Shown here piece after piece: positions 10,285 to 19,867 of a stretch of 64,000 nt of DNA; the first letter of the stretch is position 1, and each line of letters starts with the position of its first letter. The position numbers were made by a program, and so were the translations under genes. The notes under the pieces were generated by a model, which was not told the DNA's origin, made no database searches, and worked only from the letters and a program-made list of their open reading frames with translations. Source of the stretch: Plectosphaerella cucumerina (lineage: Eukaryota; Ascomycota; Sordariomycetes; Glomerellales; Plectosphaerellaceae); assembly GCA_020746995.1 (NCBI GenBank), contig JAGPXD010000005.1, positions 806,001 through 870,000 on the forward strand, given 5' to 3'.

Positions 10285-12092
10285 TCATGACACAACAGCA
10301 ACCGGCCGCACCTCGACCGTCTCAACCTTCATCGCCCTCTTCCTCTGCTCCTCCGGCGACAGCTCAAAGACACCCACCCCCGACACCGACTCATTCGCCT
10401 TGAGCGCGCTCTTCTCCGTCTCCGCCGGAAAAACCTTGCCCTCCAACCTGACATCATCCGCCTTCATCGGCGCATACAGCTTCAGCAGCTCATTCAGCCT
10501 TTCTCTCTGCACGCAGTTCTCAATCTTCCAGCTCGCCGCGAGCGCGTCCAGCTCCTCAAACGTCTTGCCCTCAAAGTAGTCCGCCCACTCCTGCACCATG
10601 TACTCGGACATTGTGATGCCGCGGATGCCGCGGAACACGTGCATGTGCATGCGCCACTGCCACGGGTACTTCTTGCTGTATTGGGCGGGGACATTGTCTT
10701 CGAACCATTTGTGGAGGGGGCCGAAGAGGCCGTCTTGGAGATGGGCGTCGTCGTAGGCCCAGGAGTCCACGGCCAGGTCGCGCTTCTTGCGGATGATGGG
10801 GTCGAGGAGCTTGAGATAGGGGGAGTCGGGGGAGACGTAGGCGAGGCCCATCACGTTGATGTCTTTGTAGCACCAGATGCTCCAGGCTGCAGAAGTTACG
10901 GTCAGTGAATGGGGGCGCAGAGGGAGACGGCCAAGGTTTGACATACCAATGCTCTCAGATGTGTAGATGGCCATCTGCTTGTCCAGCATGTTGTATCTCT
11001 CGTCGTTGTGCTCCTCAAAGTCAGGGTTGTAATCCTTCTTCTCGTAGATCGGGCCGAATTCGCCTGAGAAACAGTGTCAGTCATCCAGCGACACAGATGC
11101 TTGCTCAGCAGACTCACCATTCCAGATGGGAACATTGTGCTGCTTCATGAAAGCAGTCTTCCTGTCATACATCCTCCGGATGTACTCGTCCTGCTCCTTC
11201 TGGCCCTGGTATCGCCCGATGCGGTTAGGGAAACCGAAGCCGCAGTAATCGTGGATGGCGTACACGGAGTTCTCAAACGTCGACGTGAAGCCCGTAAAGT
11301 CCATGCTGAAAGTGTTGCCCTCGAGGAAGAGGATATGGTCGGGGTCGACTTCGCGGATGGCGGGGACGATCCTGTCGTAGAAGCTGAGAAGGCGGGTCCA
11401 TTGCTCGTCTGCGGGCTCGTTGAGGGGGTTGTAGCCAGCGACCCAGGGGTTTCCCTTGTAGCGCTCGGCCAGAACCTTCCACAGGTTGATCACCCGGTCC
11501 TGGAAGTGCTTGTGGTCCCAGAAGGCGGCGTATCCGGTCGGGTTGTCGCAGTGCCAGTCTTGGTTCTGGCCGCCGGGAGCGGCGTGGAGGTCGAGGATGG
11601 CGTAGATGCCGTGTCTGGCGCACTTTTCCTCCGTCAGAACGAAGTGAAGTAAAGAGTGAAGGTCTCTGACTTACGATGTCAATGGCCTTGTCAAGGCGCT
11701 CGAAGCCCTCCTCCTTCATGACGAAGGGGTTCATATCGTCCTCGAAGTGGCGGTAGTTGAACGACAGCCTCAAGCAGTTGAAGCCAAGGGACGCCAGGAA
11801 CTCTCCATCCTTGTCCGTGAAGAAGTAGTCGAGGTACTTGTCGAAGAAGAAGTCATACTTCTCCTGTCCGAGGACCTTGAGAAGAGCCGCGCGAATCTGA
11901 CACTCCCGACCAGGAAAGCCGCTGATGAAGTTCTCCATCATCATCCAGCCTCCGAGGGTGGTCTGGTCGAAGCAATGTCAGCGGCAGTTTGGCGCTCAGG
12001 GAGGGGAGGCTACCTACACCTCGGAGAAGGACGGGCTGGCCATTGGCATCGACGATGCTGGTGCCTGATGTTCTGAGGATTCCGGATGCCAT
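10285..12092 (-). CDS. Glycoside hydrolase family 5 beta-glucosidase/glucanase, intracellular type (530 aa)
   Basis: Exons: 12092-12018, 11962-11675, 11628-11118, 11063-10947 and 10886-10285, 531 codons with stop. Introns are 46-60 nt. The third exon could instead start 6 nt later without changing the frame. The N-terminus reads MASGILRTSG...VLLRG and then LGGWMMMENF, typical of the cytosolic fungal GH5 enzymes like yeast YBR056W rather than secreted exo-1,3-glucanases; no signal peptide is present. The catalytic acid/base is predicted as E192 in NPLNEP and the nucleophile as E293 in WNGEFGP, whose codon context is rebuilt across intron 3. The family hydrolyses beta-glucosidic bonds in glucans, steryl glucosides or glucosylceramides; the substrate cannot be read here. 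It shares a 915-bp divergent promoter region with the sugar transporter at 13008. Confidence 0.9.
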
Positions 12093-13007
12093 TTTTGCAG
12101 ATTGAAGTCCACGAGAGCTTTACTGAGGGGGACTTTGCAAGACGAATATGGCTTACTCGACGCAGACTTCCGGTTTCCGGCGGCACCCCGCGCCCTTTAT
12201 ACGGTCAACTCGGCATCTCCTCGTCTGGTCAGACCGGTCCGGTGGAAAGCGAGACCCACGCCTGAGCAACGCGATGGAGGAGACGCGTCGATCGGCTGCA
12301 CATGATGGGTTTCCCGAAGTGACGTCCCGGTGCTTGGGAACCTCGTATCATTCCAACTTGATGGTGCCCCTCGGTCTCGGGGGAAGCGTCGAGATATCCC
12401 CGGCCCACTGACCCCCACCTCGAATGACGCTAGGGGGAAGCATTTAGATGCCCCGAAGCGGTTACCGGCATCATCGCCATCGGGGCAGTCTTCAACCCTC
12501 CCCCGAAAACCTCCCATTGGTCCGCCAACTTCACACAAGAAAAAGTTGCAGTGTCATGCCGCCTTCTCCAAGACTCGGACTTCAGTCGGAAGACAAGTTC
12601 ACCTCCGAGACTCCCCACGGGGGTGGACCCCCGGACCTGAACATCTCCTGAGGAATCTCCCCAGGTCGCCGGGGAGCCCTCCACGTTCACCTCATCTCCC
12701 CGGTCATGCGAGCACCTCCGCAACTCGACGTCCTCGCCACTGGCCGACGGGACCCGCACTACCCAGTAGTCCGGTCGAGCCATCCGAGGCCAGTCTCCAA
12801 AAGTCATGGTCCCATTCTCCCTTTTCCAACTTGCGACTCATCCACACGCCCAACCCCAGAATCCTCAGGATCATGTAGTACACCTCCGCCGATCCCATCT
12901 ATAAAGAGAGGCATCGCCCTTCTCTCTTACTGTTCCCTCTCCTCCAAGCGAAGTCGCATCCTCGACATCCTCGCCTGGTTAATACTCCCCTCCCGCCACA
13001 GCCCAGC
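12093..13007. promoter_or_regulatory. Divergent promoter region between GH5 and sugar transporter
   Basis: The region separates the start codons of the minus-strand GH5 gene and the plus-strand transporter by 915 bp. It contains many CGG/CCG triplets (for example CGGTTACCG near 12459) of the type bound by zinc-cluster regulators. No long palindrome was found. Head-to-head arrangement suggests shared control; this is inference. Confidence 0.5.
12900..12905 (+). promoter_or_regulatory. TATA box of the sugar transporter gene
   Basis: TATAAA lies 103 bp upstream of the ATG at 13008 and is followed by a CT-rich leader, the usual arrangement of an inducible fungal promoter. Confidence 0.55.
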
Positions 13008-14912
13008 ATGAACGCCATCCGTCAACGACTCCCGGCCCCTCGCCAGAGCCAGGCCACCCGCCTGGCTCGCAAGCAGGGCCTCGAAGGCGATGCCGGCGCC
13101 GCGGAAGCCAGCCAGCCCTCTCGGATGACCCAGCTCGCCGACGAGGCCCCCGTCTGGTACCAGTCTGCCGCCCGCCGTCGACTGTATTTCCTCCTCTTCC
13201 CCGCAGCCATCATGTCCTATGCGACATCAGGATACGATGGAAGCATGCTCAACGGGCTGCAAACAGTCTCTTACTGGGACGACTTCTTCGGAAACCCCCG
13301 TGGTGCCCAGCTGGGACTGATGGGCGCCATCATGTCCCTGGGCAGTATCTGCTCCACGCCCATCGCCCCCTGGGTTGCGGACAAGTATGGCCGTCGATGG
13401 GGAATCACAGTTGGAAGCACCATTATGATTATTGGAGCTATCATTCAGTGTAAGTCTTTCTTGAAGTTTCCTTGTGTGATGGACAAGCCGGCTGACGTTT
13501 CGGCATGAAAGGCGAGAGTGTCAACTTTGCCATGTTCGTCGTCAGCAGATTCATCCTCGGATTCGGCCTGTCCTTCGCCACAACTTCAGCTCCCTCCCTC
13601 GTCAGCGAGCTCTCGCACCCGAAAGATCGCGTCACCGTCACCGCCATCTGCAACACCTGGTAATACCTTCAAACATACCCTTTCTCAAGAACGATGGGCT
13701 GACATCTTGGGAATCGCAGCTGGTTTGTCGGATCGATTGCCGCTGCATGGATCACATTTGGCACCCGCCGTATCCCGAGCACCTGGTCCTGGAGGATTCC
13801 TTCCCTTCTCCAGATGCTCCCCAGTATCCTCCAACTGTCTACGATTTGGTTCCTCCCCGAGTCACCCCGTTGGCTGGTTTCGCAGGACCGTGGTGACGAA
13901 GCCATGGACGCTTTGAAGCGGTACCACGGCGAAGGAGAGGCTACCGAGCTCGTCAAGTTTGAGTTTGAAGAGATCCGCAACGCCATCGAAAACGAGAAAT
14001 GTGAGTCTTGCCCTCGTCGCCAGTCATAAAAAACACATTATTAACGCAGAACAGTGGCCGGCACAACTACCTGGAAGTCCATGGTCAGCACGAAGGGAAA
14101 CAGGTACCGCATGTTCCTGGTTCTCTGCATGGGTTTCATGAGCCAATGGAGCGGCAATGGCCTCGTTTCTTACTGTAGGTGATGCTCAGGCCCCTTGTAG
14201 TTAACGCTGCTGACAATCGTTCAGACCTCTCCCGTATCATGGATTCCGTGGGTATCACCAACAAGGATACGCAAGCCCTCGTCAATGGCATCATCAACAT
14301 CTGGAACTTCGCCCTGGCTTTCACCACGGCCTTCTTCGTTGAACGAGTCGGACGTCGCCCCCTATTCCGCATCTCAACTCTTGGCATGTTGACCATCTTC
14401 ACCGCTTGGACAATCGCCTCGGCCCAGTTCGCCATACACGAGGCAAAGTCAGCCGGTATCGCTGTGATTGCCCTGATCTTCGTGTTCCAGTTCTTCTACT
14501 GCATTGCCTTCTCACCCCTGCCCGTCGCCTACTCCGTTGAGGTCCTGCCCTACTCCATCCGCGCCAAGGGCATGGCGACCTATGTCTTCTCGACAAAGTG
14601 CGCTGTCTTCGTCAACCAATACGTCAACGTAAATGCCCATCGTCCATTCAGTCCATTTTTTCACCCGAGGTTTCGAGACTGACTTCCCTTGAACAGCCCA
14701 TCGGACTGCAGAGAGCCGGCTGGAAATACTACATCGTCTACGTGGTCATCCTTGCGGTGGAGAGTTTCATCGCCTACGGCTGGTTCCTGGAGACAAAGGG
14801 GAAGGCCTTGGAAGAGATTGCTGTTATTTTCGACGGAGAGTCAGCAGATGTCAGGGTTGCCGAGGGGAAGCTGGCCGTTGAGGAGACTGAAAATGTTGAG
14901 CGCAAGACGTAG
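13008..14912 (+). CDS. MFS sugar transporter (536 aa)
   Basis: Exons: 13008-13449, 13512-13659, 13720-14000, 14055-14174, 14225-14628 and 14697-14912, 537 codons with stop and introns of 50-68 nt. The product is a 12-helix plasma-membrane sugar/H+ symporter of the hexose/lactose-permease type. Diagnostic motifs: YDGSMLNGLQ in helix 1, DKYGRRWG in the loop after helix 2, PESPRWL at the end of helix 6, and VERVGRRPLF after helix 8. A 45-residue hydrophilic N-terminal tail precedes the first helix, and a charged tail follows the last. Substrate cannot be read from sequence, but the divergent GH5 glucosidase suggests a beta-glucoside or oligosaccharide. Confidence 0.92.
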
Positions 14913-17121
14913 CCGAAAGAAGAGGAAGCATGCCCGAACAGGCTTGGATTTCTGCCTCGCGAAAATGAGATGGTCGCAGTAGAGGCGTTCGTGCTCCAGT
15001 ACCAGCACTAGGGCCGAAGCATACAGCTAGGGAGCTACAAATACACCTCATCTGCGAAGTACACTTTGCTTGTCCCATAGGTATCTGGGGAGAGTAGCTT
15101 GACCCCTTCGCTTTGGTGTTCTCGATACCCAGCCTGACCCCAGCTCATCGGCCATGCCACGCCAACTCAACCCATCTCCAACAACATCTCAGATCCCCAA
15201 AACCCTGCGGGCAACAATCCGCCGCGTTCGCGCTTTCCACAACAGCTGTCCCGAAACTTGGAGATGGGTCCCAGTGTCCCTGCCTAGATGCCTTCCGCAG
15301 CATTGATGACATTGTGTGACTGCGTTTGCTGCCTTCCGTGTCAGACGATGGTGTGCCTTCACAAACGGGCGACTGCGATGTACTTTCTGGTGTCGACTGC
15401 CAGGCGCCTTCCAGTATTGGCGTGCAGGTCTGGGGCCTTCTCGGTGTGAGGTCGCCATCGATACTCTTGTCATGGTCTGTTATTTTTCAATGTGGTCGCT
15501 AGGCAGGGTCTGTGTTGTGACTGCCCTGGTTCTGCTCTGTCCGGGGGTGCCTCCTCTGCATGTGGGCTCTCTTACAACCGGAAGTGAAAGGGGCACTCCC
15601 ATTGTGCCGTGCATCGCCTGTGCGTTCCAGCCATCATTGTAGCTGTAGCTCAGTGAACTCTACTTTTTGATGGAAGAAGTAAATCTCGAATGACGGATGC
15701 AATGGCGACTGCAGTGACTCGTCGCAGCACTTCTTCGTGGCTTCCGCTCTTCGAAACCATCACTCTCGAAGCAAGCTCCGTTTTTCTCTTCTTCTTCTCC
15801 ATCTCCTCATGGCCTCTCGTTCCGGCCGGGGGCAGGGTTCCAATACGGCCCGTCCTCAAGCTTGCAGGACTGTGGAGCGCAATTTTTGATATTTTCCTCC
15901 GCCAGGCCTACGCCGTCTGGGAAGCTGCTAATTCTTTCTGTGGCAACGCTCTCGGGCGACCTTCTTCTTTTTTTGCTTGTTAGCAGAATTTTTGGAACCT
16001 GATCCTGGCATTTGCCATTGTGTTCAGGGGAGAAAACGAAAAGCGGAAGAAGAATGCAAGGATCTGGTTCAGTATGAGGAGCAAGATAAAGTCAGTGCTG
16101 AACTGGGGAGATCGAGTGGTATTTATACTTGGCTCGAGCCAGTTCCTTGACTTTTTTGGACAGGCTGGTGTCGCGTGATCTGAATCAGGGCTTTGGCAGG
16201 GCGCCGCCTCTCTTGTGGATGACGACCATGTGTGGACAAGATTCGGAAGTCCCAAAGCCACAGGAATATTCTCATGACATTGAGTGGTTGTGAATCTCCA
16301 TGTTAAGCCTCCTACATCAGATCCCAGGCAATTGAGAACACAGGTGACGTAGCCACGTCTCGCAATGTTGCCACACGCCGTGACCAAACCACGTCGACTA
16401 GGTTCTGCGAAGAGGATCGTGGCGTTGCTGCAAACGAGCGGCGTCAATGCCTGTATTACTGGACCGTTCTAGCCCGCATCAAGAACGCCTCTTACCGCGG
16501 AAACTCCTTTTTACCCAAGTCTCCGGCGCTGCTTTGGATTCACGTCGACCGAGAACGCCACAAGTTTGGAAGGGGTCGCAAACCTCCAACTCGCCTGACA
16601 TTTTCTGGCTTGCATTAACCTAGCCTTGAATTCTATGAGAAGTTGGTTTGCCATTTCGCAACAAAGACGAACTCGGACCTTCCGCCAGCTTTGCTCAAGT
16701 ATAAGCACCGGCTCATGGTCCTACGGCAATTCTGCTGATTGGGTGCTGCCATCACCCCTTCCAGGGGCCACATTGTAGAGTCTGTATGGTGATAAAGAAC
16801 TTCCTCAGCTAGAACTGCGCCGTTTGAGTCGTTACTAACAAATTCCGTGTCCTTCAACATCCCTTGGCAACCATCGTCTCCTTTTGATGTAAGTTTGGGG
16901 TCTGAATGGGAAAATTCCCTCCAACAGTACGGAATTCGACTGGAGGTCATCGGCATGAGGTTCTCAAGTGATTTTCCATCCAGGTGGTATCTATCTTGGC
17001 AATGTACATGTGAAATAGTAGCACAGGAAGTTGACTAAAGTCTACACCCAAAGAGTGACGACGTGTGGTTTGCCGTCAGTGCAAAACACCGCCGTGGACC
17101 TTTAGCGGGCATGATAGAGCA
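14913..17121. other. 2.2 kb intergenic, no gene seen
   Basis: Between the convergent transporter (+) and hydrolase (-) genes I find only short frames without family motifs. The longest, 155 codons at 15980-16447 on the minus strand, has random-looking composition. Pyrimidine-rich runs occur around 15740-15830. Confidence 0.5.
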
Positions 17122-18108
17122 TCAGTACGAGCTCGAACACCCCGCAGCAAACCGCCACCCATCCAGCTGCGTTCTGTTGAATGCTGCCAGGTCAACCATA
17201 TGCTGCTGCCTGATCCCTCCGCGGCCAAACTGCTCGGCCGTCGCGTTTAGAATGAAAGTGGACGACGAGGTGTTATTCCCCTCCAGAAGCAAGGGATACC
17301 TTTCGTCGAATGCACGAAAAATCTCCTGCGGGGTGAAGTGGTCAAGCCCCTGCTGCTCGATAGTCTGCCAGAAGCGGAGATATTCCCACGAGAACTCGAC
17401 ATCGGCACCAGGCCCGAAGTTCTTGTTAGTGAGCGAATGTCCTGGGACGACGATGCTTGGTTGTAGGTTGTCGATAAGGTTGAGGGTCGACAGTGCGGAC
17501 TCAGTCAGCTGGGGCGTTACAAAGTCGGCAAGCCAAAGGTGAGTATCGCGTCCGTGGACGGCGTCCCCGGCGATTAGGGCGCCGGTCGAGGGAATCCAGA
17601 AGAGTGTGTGATGAGGGGTATCGCCGGTAAGCGGGTTGAGAAGATGAATAGGTTCGTTTTCATCGCCTGGCAGGACGAAGAAGGAGAAGTCGTAAGGCGA
17701 TGGGATGGCGGGTGGCTCCGGGGAGATGTTTTCTGCGCCGAAGGCGGCGCTGAGGCCCTGCGCCCTTGTTTCGGCCTCTAGGCCGATCTGCGCCGCGGAC
17801 AGCGGGTTTGAGTAGTACTGGGCCGCAGGGAACTCGGCGAGGAAGGAAGCGCCGCTGAGATAGTGATCCGAATGGGGGTGGGTAATGAAAACGGCGACGA
17901 GCGGTTTATCGGTAGTACGACGGACCCAATCCGCCAATGACTCGGCCTGAGGAATAGCCATGGGCAGATCGATGAGCACAGCGGCGTGAGTGCCAATGAT
18001 CAAGGACGATACCATATCGAACGAGAGACCGGTGTTGACGTGAGTCTCAAGGCGTAGGGCGCCCAGGGCCAGAGGCAGGGAGACGAGGGCAGCAATGCGG
18101 GAGATCAT
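17122..18108 (-). CDS. Secreted metallo-beta-lactamase-fold hydrolase (328 aa)
   Basis: A single exon from ATG 18108 to a stop at 17122. The open frame extends further upstream but only from a non-ATG codon, so 18108 is chosen; this places a signal peptide (MISRIAALVSLPLALGALR) at the start. Residues 77-82 form the metal-binding HxHxDH motif (THPHSDHYLSG). A second metal ligand region IAGDAVHG and a third VVPGHSL complete the MBL signature. The enzyme probably binds two zinc ions and hydrolyses a lactone, ester or similar substrate outside the cell. Related fungal and bacterial MBL proteins detoxify plant compounds or degrade signalling lactones, but no specific substrate can be assigned. Possible N-glycosylation sites (NTSS, NATA, NRTQ) near the C-terminus fit secretion. 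Confidence 0.85.
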   Translation of the reverse strand: MISRIAALVSLPLALGALRLETHVNTGLSFDMVSSLIIGTHAAVLIDLPMAIPQAESLADWVRRTTDKPLVAVFITHPHSDHYLSGASFLAEFPAAQYYSNPLSAAQIGLEAETRAQGLSAAFGAENISPEPPAIPSPYDFSFFVLPGDENEPIHLLNPLTGDTPHHTLFWIPSTGALIAGDAVHGRDTHLWLADFVTPQLTESALSTLNLIDNLQPSIVVPGHSLTNKNFGPGADVEFSWEYLRFWQTIEQQGLDHFTPQEIFRAFDERYPLLLEGNNTSSSTFILNATAEQFGRGGIRQQHMVDLAAFNRTQLDGWRFAAGCSSSY

Positions 18109-19245
18109 GGTGAGGTAGGTATCTGAATGAGTGCGGGACAAGAGCAGGGCCAATACTACTACATCAGAGCAGCTTTACTTGTATGCCTAACTATTTACGC
18201 CTCTCTTCCATTGTCGCACGGAGCAGGCGGCAGTTGAGTCTCTGCATCATCTCATGGCATGAGCTGTGCTTACCAACTGCCTCACGCAGGCCGGCAAGGG
18301 CCGTTGAAGCTAAAGTTGAGATGACAAACCCAATACTACGGAGCGCCGAGCCTGACCGGGACGAGATGTGGCAGGGAGGCTGTTGTCGGCGAGAAGAGGG
18401 ATAGCCGAAATTGCAGTGACCGAGACAGAGGCTTGAATGTTGTCCCGACCCGGCTGTGTCCAGTAAACGGTCTGGAAGAAGGCCGTTAACCATCGGAACG
18501 AACAGAATACTCTGCCCACTTCCCCGGGTTTAGTTGCCATGCCGGGTTAGTCGTGCTCGAGTCAGGGGAGGAAAATGTTGCTACGCGCGCGGGTGACAAG
18601 GTGGCTAGGCCAATGCGCATGCTGGACTGGTGATCTTATTTCGACTCGTCATGTCGTTGAGTCGAGGGTCGGCCTTGAATGTTGCGCTGGCTAAGGTATT
18701 TCATGGATACGTACCCAGAAACCTACCTAGGTAGGTAGGTAGGGTAAGGTAAGGTAGACAGCCTCAGGGAGAATCACCTACAACAAGGTAAGGTACACTT
18801 GGATTTGACCGGTACAACCGAGGTACTCAACCATGGCTGGCCTCTGCCATAGAATTCAAGAAATGAGAAGATTGCTAAGATTCGATGCCCCTATATCCGA
18901 TTATTCGTTGTCCTCAATCCTGGGCTGGTGTACCGCCGTGCCAAGTGTTCAAGCGACCTGCTCAGATGACAGCGCGTCATGCCATTGCCCCTCAGTGACT
19001 CTGTCAGAACCGCAAACAAAGGCTCTCTCATATCCGTGGCTTGCAGGTGTAAGGCAGAAGATGTGTGGGTGGTTCCGTTCACCAGTCAAGTGTACAATCT
19101 GGTGCTTCCAAGCTCAGCTTTCAGCTTCATTTGTGTGAACATACCCGATCATTGGTTTTTGGAGACGGATCTCCAGGCAGGCTGCGCCATCGCAAGCCAT
19201 CTTGTCATGAACCAAACTCTGAATGGTAGCGTCGCCCGGCTACCA
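18109..19245. other. Intergenic
   Basis: The stretch is the upstream region of the MBL hydrolase and of a possible small plus-strand gene. It contains a TAGG/TAAGG simple repeat near 18721-18760 but no gene that I can support. Confidence 0.5.
18721..18736. repeat. Perfect 16-bp palindrome within a TAGG-type microsatellite
   Basis: The sequence acctacctaggtaggt equals its own reverse complement and runs into gtaggtagggtaaggtaaggtaga. TACCTAGGTA-type palindromic simple repeats are scattered in many filamentous ascomycete genomes. No function is implied. Confidence 0.7.
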
Positions 19246-19251
19246 TATAAA
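19246..19251 (+). promoter_or_regulatory. TATA box upstream of a candidate small gene
   Basis: TATAAA sits 79 bp before an ATG at 19325 in a strong CACCATGG context. The intervening leader is C/T-rich (cttccctcgcc...ctccatctccatctcacc), as in strongly expressed fungal genes. Confidence 0.5.
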
Positions 19252-19324
19252 GGCCTTCCTCCCACACATCCTTCCCTCGCCAAGACTTTCTCACTCCATC
19301 TCCATCTCACCGTCCCAAAACACC

Positions 19325-19622
19325 ATGGACACCTTTACTTGTCCGACCGTCATCGCTCACTCCAGCGAAACATCGACCACCTTCACCGTGGAGGCCAACC
19401 CCGCCGCTTTCAGCTTCATGCATGTGACCGCTTCTTGTGTCCCTTTTCGGTGAACTGCCTGTTGGCTGACGGTCGCCCGTAATGCACCTCGAGGAAAGTG
19501 ACATGTATCATCAATCTAACCCCTGCTCAGCACAGTGGCAAGAAAAGAAATCCGACGCCCACTTCGACGATGCCAAGAAATATTGCAGCATAGGTGACAC
19601 GACTTTGGGGGCTGAAAAGTAA
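19325..19622 (+). CDS. Candidate two-exon small protein (about 61 aa)
   Basis: Proposed exons are 19325-19423 and 19536-19622, joined in phase by a 112-nt intron with a GTGACC donor, a CTAAC branch-like site at 19515-19519 and an ACAG acceptor. The product would begin MDTFTCPTVIAHSS and end in a charged stretch containing WQEKKSDAHFDDAKK. Support comes from the TATA box, pyrimidine leader and CACCATGG start. Without splicing the frame ends after 42 codons, and another donor at 19451 gives a different tail. No signal peptide or known domain is seen. It is a candidate only. Confidence 0.3.
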
Positions 19623-19867
19623 CCCCTGTTCGCGAGCGCAAAAAGCCCAACCTCCATGATTTCTGACCATGTTCTGCATCACGCCACACTATCGAGCCTA
19701 GCCTCCACCATTCCTCCGCGCTTCCACTGACTCGGCTTCCATCGATTTGACTTTCATTGAATCGGCAGGAAGTCTGCCGTGTGCCAGACCGCCAAGGCAA
19801 TATGTTCGCGCCCTCAGACGACCGCCGGAGCCCGTCTCCCCTAGCCTTTATCGTTCTCCCAGGAACC

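Noticed and set aside
15980..16447. 155-codon minus-strand open frame
   Set aside because: No motifs, random-looking composition and no supporting splice or promoter signals.
18721..18760. TAGG/TAAGG repeat considered as a telomere-like or transposon end
   Set aside because: The unit does not match TTAGGG, and no inverted terminal repeats or target-site duplication are visible; it is a simple microsatellite.
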